Counted from the stretch's first letter, positions 9,382-19,169 are shown. The stretch: DNA of 35,184 bases from Acidobacteriota bacterium (GCA_027624045.1 JAQBUE010000035.1:1-35184), one strand, 5' to 3'. Translations and numbers: made by a program. Notes: generated from the letters alone by a model not told the origin.

Positions 9382-10731
9382 CTAAACCTTGCCCCGCGGC
9401 CGCAGTGCCTGAACCATTTGCTTGAACTGCCGGCCTCGATCGCCATAGTTGCGGAACTGATCGAAACTCGCGCATGCCGGTGAGAGCAGAACCGTGTCGC
9501 CCCGCTCGGCGCGACCACGGGCATAGCGCAGCGCTTCACCCAAATCCCTGACGTGAACAGCCGGCACGACGCCCGCTAGCTCGTGCTCGATCTTGCGAGC
9601 CGACTCACCAATCAACAAAGCCGCGCGTGCCCTTCCCGCCAACGGCTCTCTGAGCGCCGCATACTCCAATCCCTTGTCGCTGCCACCTAAAATCACCCAC
9701 AAGCCGTGATCGAACGTCTCGATGGCCTTCTTGGCCGCATCCACGTTCGTGGCTTTCGAATCGTTGTAGTAGGCCACGCCATCGATCTCGGCGACGAATT
9801 CCAAGCGGTGCTCCGAGGTCCGAAACGACCGCAGCGCTTCCGCGATGGGCGCCGCGTCGACGCCCGCCACGGTCGCCGCAACCACCGCCGCCAACGAATT
9901 CTCGAGATTGTGCGGCCCGGGGATCGGCAGCTTTGCTTCCGCCACGCGACGGCCATCGCAAACGATCCAGCCGTCCTCGACCCAGGCGCCCGGCTCGGTG
10001 CGGCTGGTGCGGCTAAACCAATGCGCGCCCCCCACCGTCTGTGCGGCGTAACCGCGGCAGACCGCATCGTCAGCGTGCAGCACCGCGAAATCCGCCGCCG
10101 TCTGAGCCTGGAACATGCGGCCCTTGGCGGCCGCGTAGGCCTCGAAAGTGCCGTGCCTGTCGAGGTGATCGGGCGTTACATTCAGCACCACGCCGATGTG
10201 AACGTGAAACGTCGAAGTCGCTTCCAACTGGAAACTCGAAAGCTCCAAAACATTCCAGCGGTCCTCGCTCGATTCATCCGCCATGGCCAAGACAGGCGTT
10301 CCCAGGTTGCCACCCGTCGACGCCTTCACTCCGGCCGTTTCGAGGATGTGCCCGATCAACGAAGTGGTTGTTGTCTTGCCGTTCGTTCCCGTAATGCCGA
10401 TCACCGGACCTCTGAGATAACTTGTCGCGATCTCAAGCTCACCCATCACCGCGACACCCTCTCGCCGCGCCGCTTCAAGCTCGGGAAGGTCCCAAGCGAC
10501 GCCGGGCGAAGGCACAATCAAATCCTGCTGAACGAACAAGGCTCTCGAATGCTCCTGCAGCGCGAGCCGCGCACCGAGCCGGCCCATTTCTTCAACGGCT
10601 TCGCCCAACTCAGCCGCTGAACGCCGATCGGTCACCGTCACCGTGGCGCCACGCGCCGCCGCGAAACGAGCCGCGGCCTTACCCGATTCCCCGAGCCCGA
10701 CAACCAAGACGTTTTTACCTTCCAGTCTCAT
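9382..10731 (-). CDS. murD: UDP-N-acetylmuramoyl-L-alanine--D-glutamate ligase MurD
   Basis: MurD adds D-glutamate to UDP-MurNAc-L-Ala in the cytoplasm. The ATG at 10731 gives 449 residues beginning [17 protein letters not shown], the usual N-terminal nucleotide-binding motif. [12 protein letters not shown] around 112-123 is the ATP-binding P-loop. [11 protein letters not shown] and SEHRLEFV with YNDSKATN are central and C-terminal Mur ligase motifs. The ATG overlaps the mraY TGA in an ATGA (10728-10731), so the two genes are translationally coupled. The longer frame to 10815 runs inside mraY and is rejected. Confidence 0.97.
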   Translation of the reverse strand: MRLEGKNVLVVGLGESGKAAARFAAARGATVTVTDRRSAAELGEAVEEMGRLGARLALQEHSRALFVQQDLIVPSPGVAWDLPELEAARREGVAVMGELEIATSYLRGPVIGITGTNGKTTTTSLIGHILETAGVKASTGGNLGTPVLAMADESSEDRWNVLELSSFQLEATSTFHVHIGVVLNVTPDHLDRHGTFEAYAAAKGRMFQAQTAADFAVLHADDAVCRGYAAQTVGGAHWFSRTSRTEPGAWVEDGWIVCDGRRVAEAKLPIPGPHNLENSLAAVVAATVAGVDAAPIAEALRSFRTSEHRLEFVAEIDGVAYYNDSKATNVDAAKKAIETFDHGLWVILGGSDKGLEYAALREPLAGRARAALLIGESARKIEHELAGVVPAVHVRDLGEALRYARGRAERGDTVLLSPACASFDQFRNYGDRGRQFKQMVQALRPRGKV

Positions 10732-11861
10732 CGCAATTTCAGCGTGCTCAACGCCACCAAGGCCCACACCAAACCGGCAATCCAAAAACGCGCGATGATC
10801 TTCGACTCCGGCCACCCGAGCGCCTCGAAGTGATGATGCAGCGGCGCCATCTTGAACACCCGCTTCCCCGTCATCTTGAAGCTCGCCACCTGAATGATCA
10901 CCGACAGCGCTTCCAGCACAAATACACCGCCCACGAACAGCAGCAGGATCTCTTGTTTGATCAACACCGCCACCGTGCCCAGCGCGCCCCCAAGCCCTAG
11001 CGAGCCCACGTCGCCCATGAACATATCCGCCGGGTGCGCGTTATACCAGAGGAAGGCCAGACTCGCGCCCACCATCGACCCGCAGAAGATCGTCAACTCA
11101 GCCGCCTGTGGCACGGGCAAGATATCCAGATACGCCGCGAACTCACGATGACCCGCCACGTAGGCCAGCACTGTAAACGCTCCCGACGCGATCACCATCA
11201 GTCCGGATGCCAGACCGTCCAGCCCGTCCGTCAAGTTCACGGCGTTGGTCGATCCCGCCAGCACGACGAATAGAAAAGCGAAGAGGCCCGCGAACGCTAG
11301 TGGATACGTCCAAGGCTGACCCAGGAGCGAGTCGGCGACCAAGTCCGGCCGCACCGATTTAAAGAATGGAAAGATCAGCCGCGTGTCGTAGTGCCCGTCC
11401 GCGCGCAGCCAGCCAAGACTCGCGACGATCGCGAGCGTTACGCCGACTTGCAGCAGGATCTTCGCGCGCGCCTTCAACCCCAGGCTCTTGCCGCGGCGAA
11501 TCTTCAGATAGTCGTCCAGGAAGCCGATGAACCCGAACCCCACCAGTCCCAGGAAGGCAATCCACACATATACGTTGCGCAGATTCGCCCACAGCAGCGT
11601 CGGTATCAGAATCGAAATATTGATCAGAAGGCCGCCCATTGTGGGCGTGCCCGCTTTCGTCAGATGGGATTTCGGACCCTCGGCGCGAATCGGCTGGCTC
11701 ACCTGAAACTGATTCAATCTGCGAATCAGCCAGGGCCCCAAAGCGAGCCCCAGCGCCAAGGCCGTCAAACTCGCGAATGCCGTCCGGAACGTGATGTAGC
11801 CGAAGACGCGGAACGGGCTAAAGTATGGGAAAAGTTGTTCGTAGAGCAGGTGAAAAAGCAT
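10728..11861 (-). CDS. mraY: Phospho-MurNAc-pentapeptide transferase MraY
   Basis: MraY transfers phospho-MurNAc-pentapeptide to undecaprenyl phosphate, forming lipid I at the inner membrane. The 377 residues contain about ten hydrophobic helices. Catalytic motifs are present: FLDDYLK with Asp116/117, NLTDGLDG at 209-216, [14 protein letters not shown] ending at 287, and the HHHFE motif at 342-346. TPTMGGLL near residue 72 is a family signature. It starts 11 bases after the murF stop (TAG, 11873-11875) and ends in the ATGA overlap with murD. Confidence 0.98.
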   Translation of the reverse strand: MLFHLLYEQLFPYFSPFRVFGYITFRTAFASLTALALGLALGPWLIRRLNQFQVSQPIRAEGPKSHLTKAGTPTMGGLLINISILIPTLLWANLRNVYVWIAFLGLVGFGFIGFLDDYLKIRRGKSLGLKARAKILLQVGVTLAIVASLGWLRADGHYDTRLIFPFFKSVRPDLVADSLLGQPWTYPLAFAGLFAFLFVVLAGSTNAVNLTDGLDGLASGLMVIASGAFTVLAYVAGHREFAAYLDILPVPQAAELTIFCGSMVGASLAFLWYNAHPADMFMGDVGSLGLGGALGTVAVLIKQEILLLFVGGVFVLEALSVIIQVASFKMTGKRVFKMAPLHHHFEALGWPESKIIARFWIAGLVWALVALSTLKLR

Positions 11862-11872
11862 TGCGTCCGACC

Positions 11873-13306
11873 CTACGGTCTCCCCTTCATGGCCACGACT
11901 GGAGCAGCCCTGAGCGATTCCGCATCGCCAAACTGCTTTTGTACGAGCGCCAGCGCCCGCTCAAGCGCCACACCGCGCGAAGCCTTGAACAACACCGCGT
12001 CGTCCGGCCGCAGGCAGTCGGCAACATATTGCCCGGCATCCTCGGGATGTTCGAAAAACGTGGTGCGAGATTGCGGCATGCCCCGCCGCACCGCCTCATC
12101 GACGATGTATCGCGCCGCGCCCGTCACGCCCAGCAGTAGATCGATGCCATGCTCGGCCACGGCACGGCCGACCCGTCGATGCAGCTCTTCGCTGTGCTCG
12201 CCCAGTTCGCGCATCTCACCCAATACCGCGATGCGCCGCGATGCCGGCGTATCCGCAAGCAGCACGAGCATCGCCTCCATCGCACGTGGATTCGCGTTGT
12301 AGCAATCGTCAACGATCAGCGCACCGCCCAAGCGCGAAGTCTCGCCACGGCGGCTCGCGGGCCGCAAGACCCCAACCGCATCGACCAAGTCCGGACTGTC
12401 AACACCAAATACGGAGGCCGTCGCCAGCGCCGCCGCCAGATTCACGGCGTTATGGCGTCCGACCAGACCGCTCTGAAACCGAACACTCTCGTCACTCCCC
12501 TTGCGCCGCAAAACGAACCGCACACCCTCGGCCCCCAGTGTTTCAATGCGGGTCGCCTGGAAGTCGGCCCCAGCGCCAGCGCCGAAAGTCACTACGGGAC
12601 CATCATGCACATCTCGAAACGCCCGCACGCGCTTGTCATCGGCGTTCAGGACGGCCGTGCCGTCCGCCGGAAGCGCCTCGATCAATTCTCGTTTCGCCAA
12701 TGCAATCTCATCCGCCGACGAAAAATACTCAACGTGCGCCTCACTCACGTTCGTCACGACCCCGACTGTTGGCGCCGCGATCTGGGCCAGCCGCGCAATC
12801 TCACCGCGATGGTTCATGCCCATCTCGAACACACCGGCTTCGGAGGCGTCATCGGCGCGCAACAGCGACAGCGGCAAGCCAAGATCGTTGTTCAGGTTCC
12901 CCTCCGATTTCGCCACGCGAAAGCGCCGAGCGAGTAAGGCCGCAATAGCTTCTTTCGTCGTCGTCTTCCCATTACTACCCGTCACTCCGACAATCGGCCG
13001 GCCCCAGCGCCGGCGCGCGTCGGCCGCCAACTCGCGCAATCCCCGCGCCACATCGTCGACTGCAAACAGCGCTCCGCGTGGCTCGTGAGCCGCCGCCCAT
13101 GGCCGTTCCGCCACCACGGCGGCCGCCCCGGAATCCCAGGCCGCATCGATGAAGTCGTGCCCGTCGAAGCGAGGTCCACGAACGGCAAAGAACAGATCGC
13201 CGTGCCGCAAAGTCCTTGAATCGATCGAATAGCCCGTCACCTCTCCTCGTTTCTCGTTCAGCGCGGGGCCGAGAATCTTCGCGATCTCCGAGAGCTTCAA
13301 CCGCAT
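11873..13306 (-). CDS. murF: UDP-MurNAc-tripeptide--D-alanyl-D-alanine ligase MurF
   Basis: MurF adds D-Ala-D-Ala to complete the cytoplasmic UDP-MurNAc-pentapeptide. The 477 residues begin with a MurF-type N-terminal domain containing [18 protein letters not shown]. The P-loop [15 protein letters not shown] lies at 107-121, where the KE after GKTTT is typical of Mur[22 protein letters not shown] and [11 protein letters not shown] are further MurF signatures. The D-Ala-D-Ala ligase gene ddl that makes its substrate is not in this window. The ATG at 13306 lies 24 bases after the murE stop, with only a weak ribosome binding site. Confidence 0.97.
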   Translation of the reverse strand: MRLKLSEIAKILGPALNEKRGEVTGYSIDSRTLRHGDLFFAVRGPRFDGHDFIDAAWDSGAAAVVAERPWAAAHEPRGALFAVDDVARGLRELAADARRRWGRPIVGVTGSNGKTTTKEAIAALLARRFRVAKSEGNLNNDLGLPLSLLRADDASEAGVFEMGMNHRGEIARLAQIAAPTVGVVTNVSEAHVEYFSSADEIALAKRELIEALPADGTAVLNADDKRVRAFRDVHDGPVVTFGAGAGADFQATRIETLGAEGVRFVLRRKGSDESVRFQSGLVGRHNAVNLAAALATASVFGVDSPDLVDAVGVLRPASRRGETSRLGGALIVDDCYNANPRAMEAMLVLLADTPASRRIAVLGEMRELGEHSEELHRRVGRAVAEHGIDLLLGVTGAARYIVDEAVRRGMPQSRTTFFEHPEDAGQYVADCLRPDDAVLFKASRGVALERALALVQKQFGDAESLRAAPVVAMKGRP

Positions 13307-13330
13307 TCGCCAATTCCATCCCGCCTGGTC

Positions 13331-14830
13331 CTAACCGGCATCCAAATCCACGCCATAACCCAAACTTTGCAGCACGCCGCGGGCCACTTCGCGGTCATCG
13401 AACGGATTCACCTGCTTGCCGATCGTCTGTGTCGTCTCGTGCCCTTTACCCGCGATCAGCACAATGTCGCCGCCAACCGCCTGGGCAACCGCGAAACGAA
13501 TCGCCTGCGCGCGGTCCAGCTCAACCTCATACGAGGAGTCAACTCTCCCAAGCCCGACCCGGATGTCGTCGATGATGTTCAGGGGGTCCTCGGTGCGCGG
13601 ATTATCGGATGTAAGAATTACCAGATCGCTCAAGCGTCCCGCCATTTCTCCCATCGCGGGCCGTTTGGTACGATCGCGGTCCCCGCCGCAGCCGAACACC
13701 GTTAGAATCCGCCCCGGCGCCTTCGACTGCCGCCGTAGCGTGTGCGCCGCCTCAAGCAGGTTCCGCAGCGCGTCATCGGTGTGCGCATAGTCCACGATCA
13801 CCGTGAAGGGCTGACCCTCGTCAACCAACTCAAAGCGCCCCGGCACGGCCTTGCACTCCTCGAGGCCCTCGCCGATCGCATTCAGATCAATGCCGAGCGT
13901 CAGCGCCGCCGCGATGGCCGCCAGTAAATTGGCGACGTTGAACTCTCCACCCAACGATGACCGGATATCCAGGTTGCCGCGCGGTGTCAGCGCCCGGAAA
14001 CACACACCCGACATGCGCACCTCGACGTTCTCGGCCGCCACGTCAGCGCCGTGTTGCACGCCGTAGCTCAACGTCTCCGATGCACTTGCCTCAAGCCAAT
14101 CCTGTCCCACCGGATCATCTCGGTTGATCACCGCGAAGCGCGGCGTCTCTCCACCCGCCCCTTCGAGCAGAAGTCGCTTGGCCGCGGCGTACTCCTCCAT
14201 CGTCCCGTGGTAGTCCAGGTGGTCCTGCGACAGATTCGTAAAGACGACGGTGTGAAAATCGAAGCCGTGAATGCGCCCCAAGTCGAGCGCATGGGAAGAG
14301 ACCTCAAACGTAGCGTGTGTGCCGCCCTGTTCGACGAGGTCAGCTAGAAACCGCACAATGTCCAGCGACTCCGGCGTCGTATTGACGGCTTTGATCCGGC
14401 GCTGCCCAACCTTGTGCTCAATGGTCCCTAGGCGCGCGGTCAGATGCCCGCTGTGCGCCAGGATCGCATCCAGCAGGAACACGGTGCTCGTCTTCCCGTT
14501 CGTGCCTGTTACGCCGGTCAACTTCAAGCGCTGGTCCGGCCGACCATAGAAACGCAGCGCGGCTCGCGCCAGGGCCCTGCGCCCATGTGGGACTTGAATC
14601 CATTGCTCCCGGTGCGCGTCGGGCGCCGGGTGTTCGCTCACAATCGCCACCGCCCCCGCCGCGAACGCCGCTTCGACAAATTTGTGTCCGTCTACGTTGT
14701 CGCCCGGAAACGCGAAGAAGACGTCTCCGGCTTCGATCGCCCGGGAATCGTATTGAAGCCCATGCACGGTCTCGTGGCGTAAACCGGTCTGACATTGAGC
14801 ATCGCGCTCGAACAAGTCGCCGATCTTCAT
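13331..14830 (-). CDS. murE: UDP-MurNAc-L-Ala-D-Glu ligase MurE, meso-diaminopimelate type
   Basis: MurE adds the third amino acid of the stem peptide. The ATG at 14830 gives 499 residues beginning MKIGDLFE. It overlaps the ftsI TGA in an ATGA (14827-14830). The P-loop GTNGKTST is at 109-116. SDNPRTEDP places a DNPR motif near residue 409, the signature for selecting meso-diaminopimelate rather than lysine, so the organism probably has DAP-type peptidoglycan. YDSRAIEAGDVFFAFPG and HATFEVSSHAL are family motifs. The open frame up to 14911 is the antisense-free tail of ftsI and is excluded by the overlap. Confidence 0.97.
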   Translation of the reverse strand: MKIGDLFERDAQCQTGLRHETVHGLQYDSRAIEAGDVFFAFPGDNVDGHKFVEAAFAAGAVAIVSEHPAPDAHREQWIQVPHGRRALARAALRFYGRPDQRLKLTGVTGTNGKTSTVFLLDAILAHSGHLTARLGTIEHKVGQRRIKAVNTTPESLDIVRFLADLVEQGGTHATFEVSSHALDLGRIHGFDFHTVVFTNLSQDHLDYHGTMEEYAAAKRLLLEGAGGETPRFAVINRDDPVGQDWLEASASETLSYGVQHGADVAAENVEVRMSGVCFRALTPRGNLDIRSSLGGEFNVANLLAAIAAALTLGIDLNAIGEGLEECKAVPGRFELVDEGQPFTVIVDYAHTDDALRNLLEAAHTLRRQSKAPGRILTVFGCGGDRDRTKRPAMGEMAGRLSDLVILTSDNPRTEDPLNIIDDIRVGLGRVDSSYEVELDRAQAIRFAVAQAVGGDIVLIAGKGHETTQTIGKQVNPFDDREVARGVLQSLGYGVDLDAG

Positions 14831-17082
14831 CGCCACTCCCGTGCCCGAAAGTCCACCGCAACCGTGTCGCCTCGCCTCACGGCGGTTCCGGCGGCCGGCC
14901 ATTGGCGCCACGCCACTCCGCTTCCCCGCAGCTTCAACTCGAGCCCCAGCGCGTTGGCGCGCACAATCACCGAGCCGACCGTCGCGCCGCTGAAGTCAGG
15001 CAAAAGTGCATTCACAACACGCAAACGAGCAGGCCCTTGACTGCCGGCTGCTTTGCTTTTCGAAGGTGCAGGCCGCGGAGCCGCTTCTTCCAGCTGCCCT
15101 GCATACGCTTCGCCATCCTTGGCCGGAGAGGGCGTGCTGAACCATGAAAGCGCGGCCGCTGGCCGAGCGTTCGCGGTCACGGCCAAGACCGAAGTTTCTG
15201 AGGCTACCGGCTCGGGAAATGCCGCCAATGCGCTCTTGGGCCACTGAGTCTCATCCTCGTCGCCCACGAAGTCGGTCAGCCATTCCGCCGGCACCGGCGC
15301 TGCCGGCTTGGCGTCAATCGGCAACTCCGGCGGAACATCCCGGTAGCGCAGCGCTTCGGTCGCAATTCCTGAGAACACAGGAGCTGCGACCTGCCCGCCG
15401 TGATACGGGCCGACGGGCGAATCCAGCACAACCACTGCCAGCACCGAGGGCGAGTTCACCGGCGCGAAACCGACGAAGCTGGCAACGTAGTCTTTCGTCG
15501 AGTAACGGCCCGTTTCCGGATCTACTTTCTGTGCCGTTCCGGTCTTACCCGCCACGCGGTAGCCCGGGGTCTGCGCCAGCCTCGCTGTCCCTCCTCGAAC
15601 AACGCGCTCCATCAGCGCCCGCATCGTGGCCGCTGTCTCCGCCGTCAGAACCCGCTCGGGAGGCCGCGCTTGGCGCTCTTCCCGCACTCCGTCGGGACTC
15701 ACGATCGCTTCAACCACGCGAGGGGTCACCAACAGGCCACCGTTTGCAATCACACTTATGGCCCGCGCCATCTGAACGGCGCTCACTCCGACCTCTTGAC
15801 CGATGGCGACCGATCCGATGGCGCTCGGATGCCATCTCTCCCAGTTCCGAAGCATCCCCTCCGCCTCTCCCGGCAACGGCAGTCCCGGCGCCTGCCCGAT
15901 CCCGAAGCGATGAGCGTACTCGAACAGCCGTTCCGGCGTTAGCCGCAGTCCCAGTTTGATCGCGCCGACATTGCTCGAGCGCGCCAGTATATCCGCTACG
16001 CTGAGCAGCCCGAACGACTTGTGGTCGCGAATGCGGCGCGAGCCAACATGGATCCGGCCGTTCTCACAGTCGATCATTTCTTCCGGCGTCGTCAGCTTTT
16101 CTTCCAAGGCTGCCGAGAGCGTCACGACTTTGAACGTCGAGCCCGGTTCAATCATGTGACTGAGACCGTAGTTTGTGCGGCGCGCCAACTCCTCTTCGGA
16201 AGGGGTCCGGTCGTTGGGATCGAACGTCGGCCAGTTCGCCATGCCGAGGATGTCGCCGTTCGAGGGGTCCATGACGACCACCGTCCCGGCCTCGGCATGA
16301 GTCGTTTTGATCGCCCGTGCCAGTTCTGTCTCCGCCGTTACTTGAATGCGCTGATCGATCGTGAGAACCAAGTCATATCCCGGAACGGGCTGCTGCGTGA
16401 CTTCGCTCGAGTACCCCCGCCGCAGGGCATCGACCTGTACCGCGCGCCACCCCGGCGTACCGTGAAGCTTGTTCTCAAAGGTTTGCTCCAAGCCCGCGAG
16501 TCCGGTGTGATCGAGCCCGACCGCCCCCAGGACGTGCGCCGCGACAGACCCCTTCGGGTAGTACCGCTTGCTCTCCTGCTCGAAATGCAGACCCTCCAGG
16601 GGAAGCTCCCTGATCCGTTCGGCCTCACCCGGCTCCGCCAGACGCCGAATCCACTGGAAGCGCTCCCTGCTCAGCTTTTCTCGGATCTCGGCGGGATCGA
16701 CCCCCAGCACCTTCGACAAGAGGTCCGCCGCCAACTCGGGATCGCCAATCTTTGAGGGAAAAACGCCGATGGAGTCGACCGGTGTGCTGCGCGCGAGCTC
16801 CACTCCGAATCGGTCGAAGATACGCCCGCGCGGCGCGCCGATCTCAATCAAACCTTCTTGCTGGCGTTGGGCCTTCTCAACGAGCCGCGAAGCTTGGTGA
16901 ATCTGGAGATCCCAAAGCCGAACCACGACCAGCATCAGCCACGCCGTGGCGAGCACCGCAAGGACGGTAAGTCGAAAACTAGGACGGTCCCGTGACGCAG
17001 CGAGCCGCCGCACCCAGACGCGCCACTTCGTTCGAATGTCTCCGTTGGGAAGGGTGTGATCTCTTATCCAGCCGCCTGCCAT
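14827..17082 (-). CDS. ftsI: Septal peptidoglycan transpeptidase FtsI (class B PBP) with C-terminal PASTA domain
   Basis: This is the division-specific penicillin-binding protein that crosslinks septal peptidoglycan in the periplasm. The 751 residues comprise a cytoplasmic tail, one membrane helix (about 38-58), a PBP dimerisation domain with GAPRGRIFDR at 82-91, and a transpeptidase domain. The transpeptidase carries all three active-site motifs: STFK with Ser315, SSN at 369-371 and KTG at 513-515. An Ala/Pro-rich linker of about 100 residues (585-690) then leads to a single PASTA-like domain (about 693-747). This is longer than the roughly 590-residue proteobacterial FtsI and resembles SpoVD/PBP2x-type enzymes. 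The ATG at 17082 has GGGAG seven bases upstream. It lies 68 bases after ftsL. Confidence 0.96.
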   Translation of the reverse strand: MAGGWIRDHTLPNGDIRTKWRVWVRRLAASRDRPSFRLTVLAVLATAWLMLVVVRLWDLQIHQASRLVEKAQRQQEGLIEIGAPRGRIFDRFGVELARSTPVDSIGVFPSKIGDPELAADLLSKVLGVDPAEIREKLSRERFQWIRRLAEPGEAERIRELPLEGLHFEQESKRYYPKGSVAAHVLGAVGLDHTGLAGLEQTFENKLHGTPGWRAVQVDALRRGYSSEVTQQPVPGYDLVLTIDQRIQVTAETELARAIKTTHAEAGTVVVMDPSNGDILGMANWPTFDPNDRTPSEEELARRTNYGLSHMIEPGSTFKVVTLSAALEEKLTTPEEMIDCENGRIHVGSRRIRDHKSFGLLSVADILARSSNVGAIKLGLRLTPERLFEYAHRFGIGQAPGLPLPGEAEGMLRNWERWHPSAIGSVAIGQEVGVSAVQMARAISVIANGGLLVTPRVVEAIVSPDGVREERQARPPERVLTAETAATMRALMERVVRGGTARLAQTPGYRVAGKTGTAQKVDPETGRYSTKDYVASFVGFAPVNSPSVLAVVVLDSPVGPYHGGQVAAPVFSGIATEALRYRDVPPELPIDAKPAAPVPAEWLTDFVGDEDETQWPKSALAAFPEPVASETSVLAVTANARPAAALSWFSTPSPAKDGEAYAGQLEEAAPRPAPSKSKAAGSQGPARLRVVNALLPDFSGATVGSVIVRANALGLELKLRGSGVAWRQWPAAGTAVRRGDTVAVDFRAREWR

Positions 17083-17150
17083 GAATGACTCCCGCTGCCC
17101 GGGCCACTATGATGGCGAGCCGTTGTAGAGAAGTTCGAAACGCCTCCGGC

Positions 17151-17753
17151 TCAGGGCTGAATTTTTGTGCCGTTCCAAGCAAGCTCGCCCTTTCCTGAAA
17201 CCGGCGGGATCGTCTGGTTCTGCCACGCGAACCGTTCCGGCGGAGTCTGTGACAGCCCCTGCTGCCCCGCTAACTTCGCGACACGCCGCAGATCGCTCAA
17301 CATCTCTTGACGGACCATCAACTGGCCCTGAATCGAGGCCAGAGCCTGATGCCGTTGCTGAAGAACCTCGAGCCGGTAGCCGGAATGCCTCAGCAGAGGC
17401 CGCGGGGCGAACGTCAGGATGGCTAACGTCAGACCCAACAAACCCGCACCCACGAAACGCGCCCAGGCCGCTTTGTCCGCCGGGTCCGCTTGCCTGTGAA
17501 GGTGCGTGTTGTCTAACTCCTTGATGTGGAAATACACGTCTTCCATCGGTAGCGGCCGCGAAAAAGCCGCCCGCTTCGACAGGCCTGCGCGAACCGCTCG
17601 GCCGGCGCGAACACCATCGTAGACAAACGGGCGTTCTCGATCCGCTACACCGCCTCGGTCATGCGCCCGGCCACGGGCCGGTGCTTCGGGCGGCGAATCG
17701 GGCGGCAACCGCAAGTTGCCCCGTTCAGACACGACTAATTCAGCGGCAACCAT
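17151..17753 (-). CDS. ftsL: FtsL-like cell division protein
   Basis: This is a small bitopic protein between rsmH and ftsI, the position of ftsL in dcw clusters. FtsL joins FtsB and FtsQ in the complex that activates FtsW-FtsI. One membrane helix (about 99-116) is followed by a short coiled-coil-like segment (about 124-160, LEVLQQRHQALASIQGQL). Sequence identity to known FtsL cannot be claimed, so the call rests on position and topology. The ATG at 17753 overlaps rsmH by 19 bases and has GAGAGGA about ten bases upstream. It yields 200 residues, with an unusually long, low-complexity N-terminal part of about 98 residues. A start at Met70 (17546) would give a more typical 131-residue protein but has no ribosome binding site. 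Confidence 0.75.
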   Translation of the reverse strand: MVAAELVVSERGNLRLPPDSPPEAPARGRAHDRGGVADRERPFVYDGVRAGRAVRAGLSKRAAFSRPLPMEDVYFHIKELDNTHLHRQADPADKAAWARFVGAGLLGLTLAILTFAPRPLLRHSGYRLEVLQQRHQALASIQGQLMVRQEMLSDLRRVAKLAGQQGLSQTPPERFAWQNQTIPPVSGKGELAWNGTKIQP

Positions 17754-18619
17754 GAATTCAAAGTCCTCTCCGCGGCTCGCAGCTTGGCGCTGCGACTCGC
17801 CGGGTTCTCAGCAATCTCCTGGTCCGTCGGACGCACTACGCGCTTGTGCAACGGCTCCAATACTTCCCTCGCCTGCCAGCCCCGAAACGCCTGCTTCACC
17901 CGCCGATCCTCCAGCGAGTGAAAACTCACAACCGCCATACGCCCCCCGGGGGCCAACAACAGCGGCGCCGTTTCCAGAAAACGATCCAACTCCTCCAGCT
18001 CCGCGTTGACAGCAATCCGAATCGCCTGAAAGGTCTTCGTCGCCGGATGAATCTTCATGCGGGGTGTCCGAGGGACGGCGCGCGCCACGATCCCGGCCAA
18101 ATGCACCGTATCGCGGATCGGCCGCCCCCGAACAATGGCCTTAGCAATTCTTCTGCTTCTCCGCTCCTCCCCAAACCCATAGATCAAATCCGCGATCTCT
18201 CGCTCGTCATAGTGATTCACGATCGTCGCGGCCGTAAGCTGTTGGGTTCGGTCCATCCGCATATCCAGCGGACCGTTCTGCTGGAAACTGAATCCCCGTT
18301 CGGGCGTCTCGAACTGCCCGCGTGAAAGCCCCAAATCGGCGACGATGCCTTGCGGACGTTCCGCGCCAAGCATCGTCTCGATATCGCCGTAGCTCCCATG
18401 GTGAAAACTCACTCGCTCGCCCCACTCGCTGAGGCGCCTGCGGGCCGACTCGATCGCGTCCCGGTCCCGATCGATAGCGATAAGTCGGCCCGTGTCGAGG
18501 CGTGCCAGTATTGCCTCGGCGTAGTGGCTCTCTCCCAGCGTGCAATCCACATAAAGCCCAGAAGCGTCAATGGACAAGTACTCCAAAACTTCGTTCAGCA
18601 GAACCGGATAATGGGCCAA
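17735..18619 (-). CDS. rsmH: 16S rRNA m4C1402 methyltransferase RsmH (MraW)
   Basis: RsmH methylates N4 of C1402 in the 16S rRNA P site using SAM. The 294 residues begin with the conserved HYPVLLNE. That segment is only included if the start is the TTG at 18617-18619; an in-frame TGA lies immediately upstream, so no other start is possible. SAM-binding motif I reads VDCTLGESHYAEAIL, where most homologues have Gly-Gly-His or Ala-Gly-His after the Leu-Gly pair. GPLDMRMD is replaced in place by PLDMRMDRTQ. FQAIRIAVNAELEELD, GGRMAVVSFHSLEDR and a C-terminal SRSAKLRAAER are family signatures. It follows mraZ after three bases. Confidence 0.96.
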   Translation of the reverse strand: MAHYPVLLNEVLEYLSIDASGLYVDCTLGESHYAEAILARLDTGRLIAIDRDRDAIESARRRLSEWGERVSFHHGSYGDIETMLGAERPQGIVADLGLSRGQFETPERGFSFQQNGPLDMRMDRTQQLTAATIVNHYDEREIADLIYGFGEERRSRRIAKAIVRGRPIRDTVHLAGIVARAVPRTPRMKIHPATKTFQAIRIAVNAELEELDRFLETAPLLLAPGGRMAVVSFHSLEDRRVKQAFRGWQAREVLEPLHKRVVRPTDQEIAENPASRSAKLRAAERTLNSWLPLN

Positions 18620-18622
18620 TCA

Positions 18623-19081
18623 TCAAATCCCTAGGTTCGCCGCGTAGCGTCTGTCGATCGGCGTCAGGCGGTTCGCTTCGGCCGCTTCATCGAAGCGGGC
18701 GGCGTTCACCACCAGCAAGTGATTCGACTGCCACAGAATCTTAACTTCGCCCCTCATGCCCGCGGCTTCCCGCAAAACCGCGGGCACAAGGATGCGGCCT
18801 TGATTGTCCAAGGTCTCTTCTGCTCCAAAGCGATTAGCCTGGAACAGAATCTTTTGTTTAATCTCCCCGTCGGACTCATTGCCTGCCGACGACTTTTCCG
18901 ATAATCTAGTCTCAACCGTCTCCCACTCGCGGAGGGGAAACACTTTGACTTCATCCCCATCGATACTCGTGACGAAAACCGTGGGCTCTCTGTACTCCTC
19001 TTCCAGGCGAGCACGCACCAGGGCGGGCAGCTTAAGTCTGCCTTTGTCATCCACCCGCCCTGTCTGCGTGCCTCGAAACAT
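18623..19081 (-). CDS. mraZ: Transcriptional regulator MraZ
   Basis: MraZ is the DNA-binding regulator that heads dcw operons and, in studied bacteria, represses its own promoter by binding short direct repeats in front of it. The 152 residues contain two SpoVT/AbrB-like halves, with DDKGRLKLPALVR near the start and DNQGRILVPAVLREAAG in the second half. The family forms rings of several subunits. The ATG at 19081 gives the standard start MFRGTQTGRVDDKGR. The ribosome binding site is weak. The stop TGA at 18623-18625 lies three bases before the TTG start of rsmH. Confidence 0.97.
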   Translation of the reverse strand: MFRGTQTGRVDDKGRLKLPALVRARLEEEYREPTVFVTSIDGDEVKVFPLREWETVETRLSEKSSAGNESDGEIKQKILFQANRFGAEETLDNQGRILVPAVLREAAGMRGEVKILWQSNHLLVVNAARFDEAAEANRLTPIDRRYAANLGI

Positions 19082-19120
19082 GTCTCAAGACCATTTCGAT
19101 CGCCTGAGGAGGAACGATCA

Positions 19121-19165
19121 ACCACTGCCAGCCAATATTGTCTACTCTCGACCACTACTGACCAC
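19121..19165 (-). promoter_or_regulatory. Putative MraZ operator: GTGGT-type units at 10-bp steps
   Basis: Read on the minus strand, five 5-base units begin exactly ten bases apart: GTGGT (19165), GTGGT (19155), GTAGA (19145), TTGGC (19135) and GTGGT (19125). Three are identical and two are degenerate. MraZ in other bacteria binds direct repeats of a TGGG-like pentamer separated by 5-base spacers, the same 10-bp helical phasing. The array covers the expected transcription start and early leader, as an autorepression site would. The binding itself is inference. Confidence 0.6.
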
Positions 19166-19169
19166 AAGT

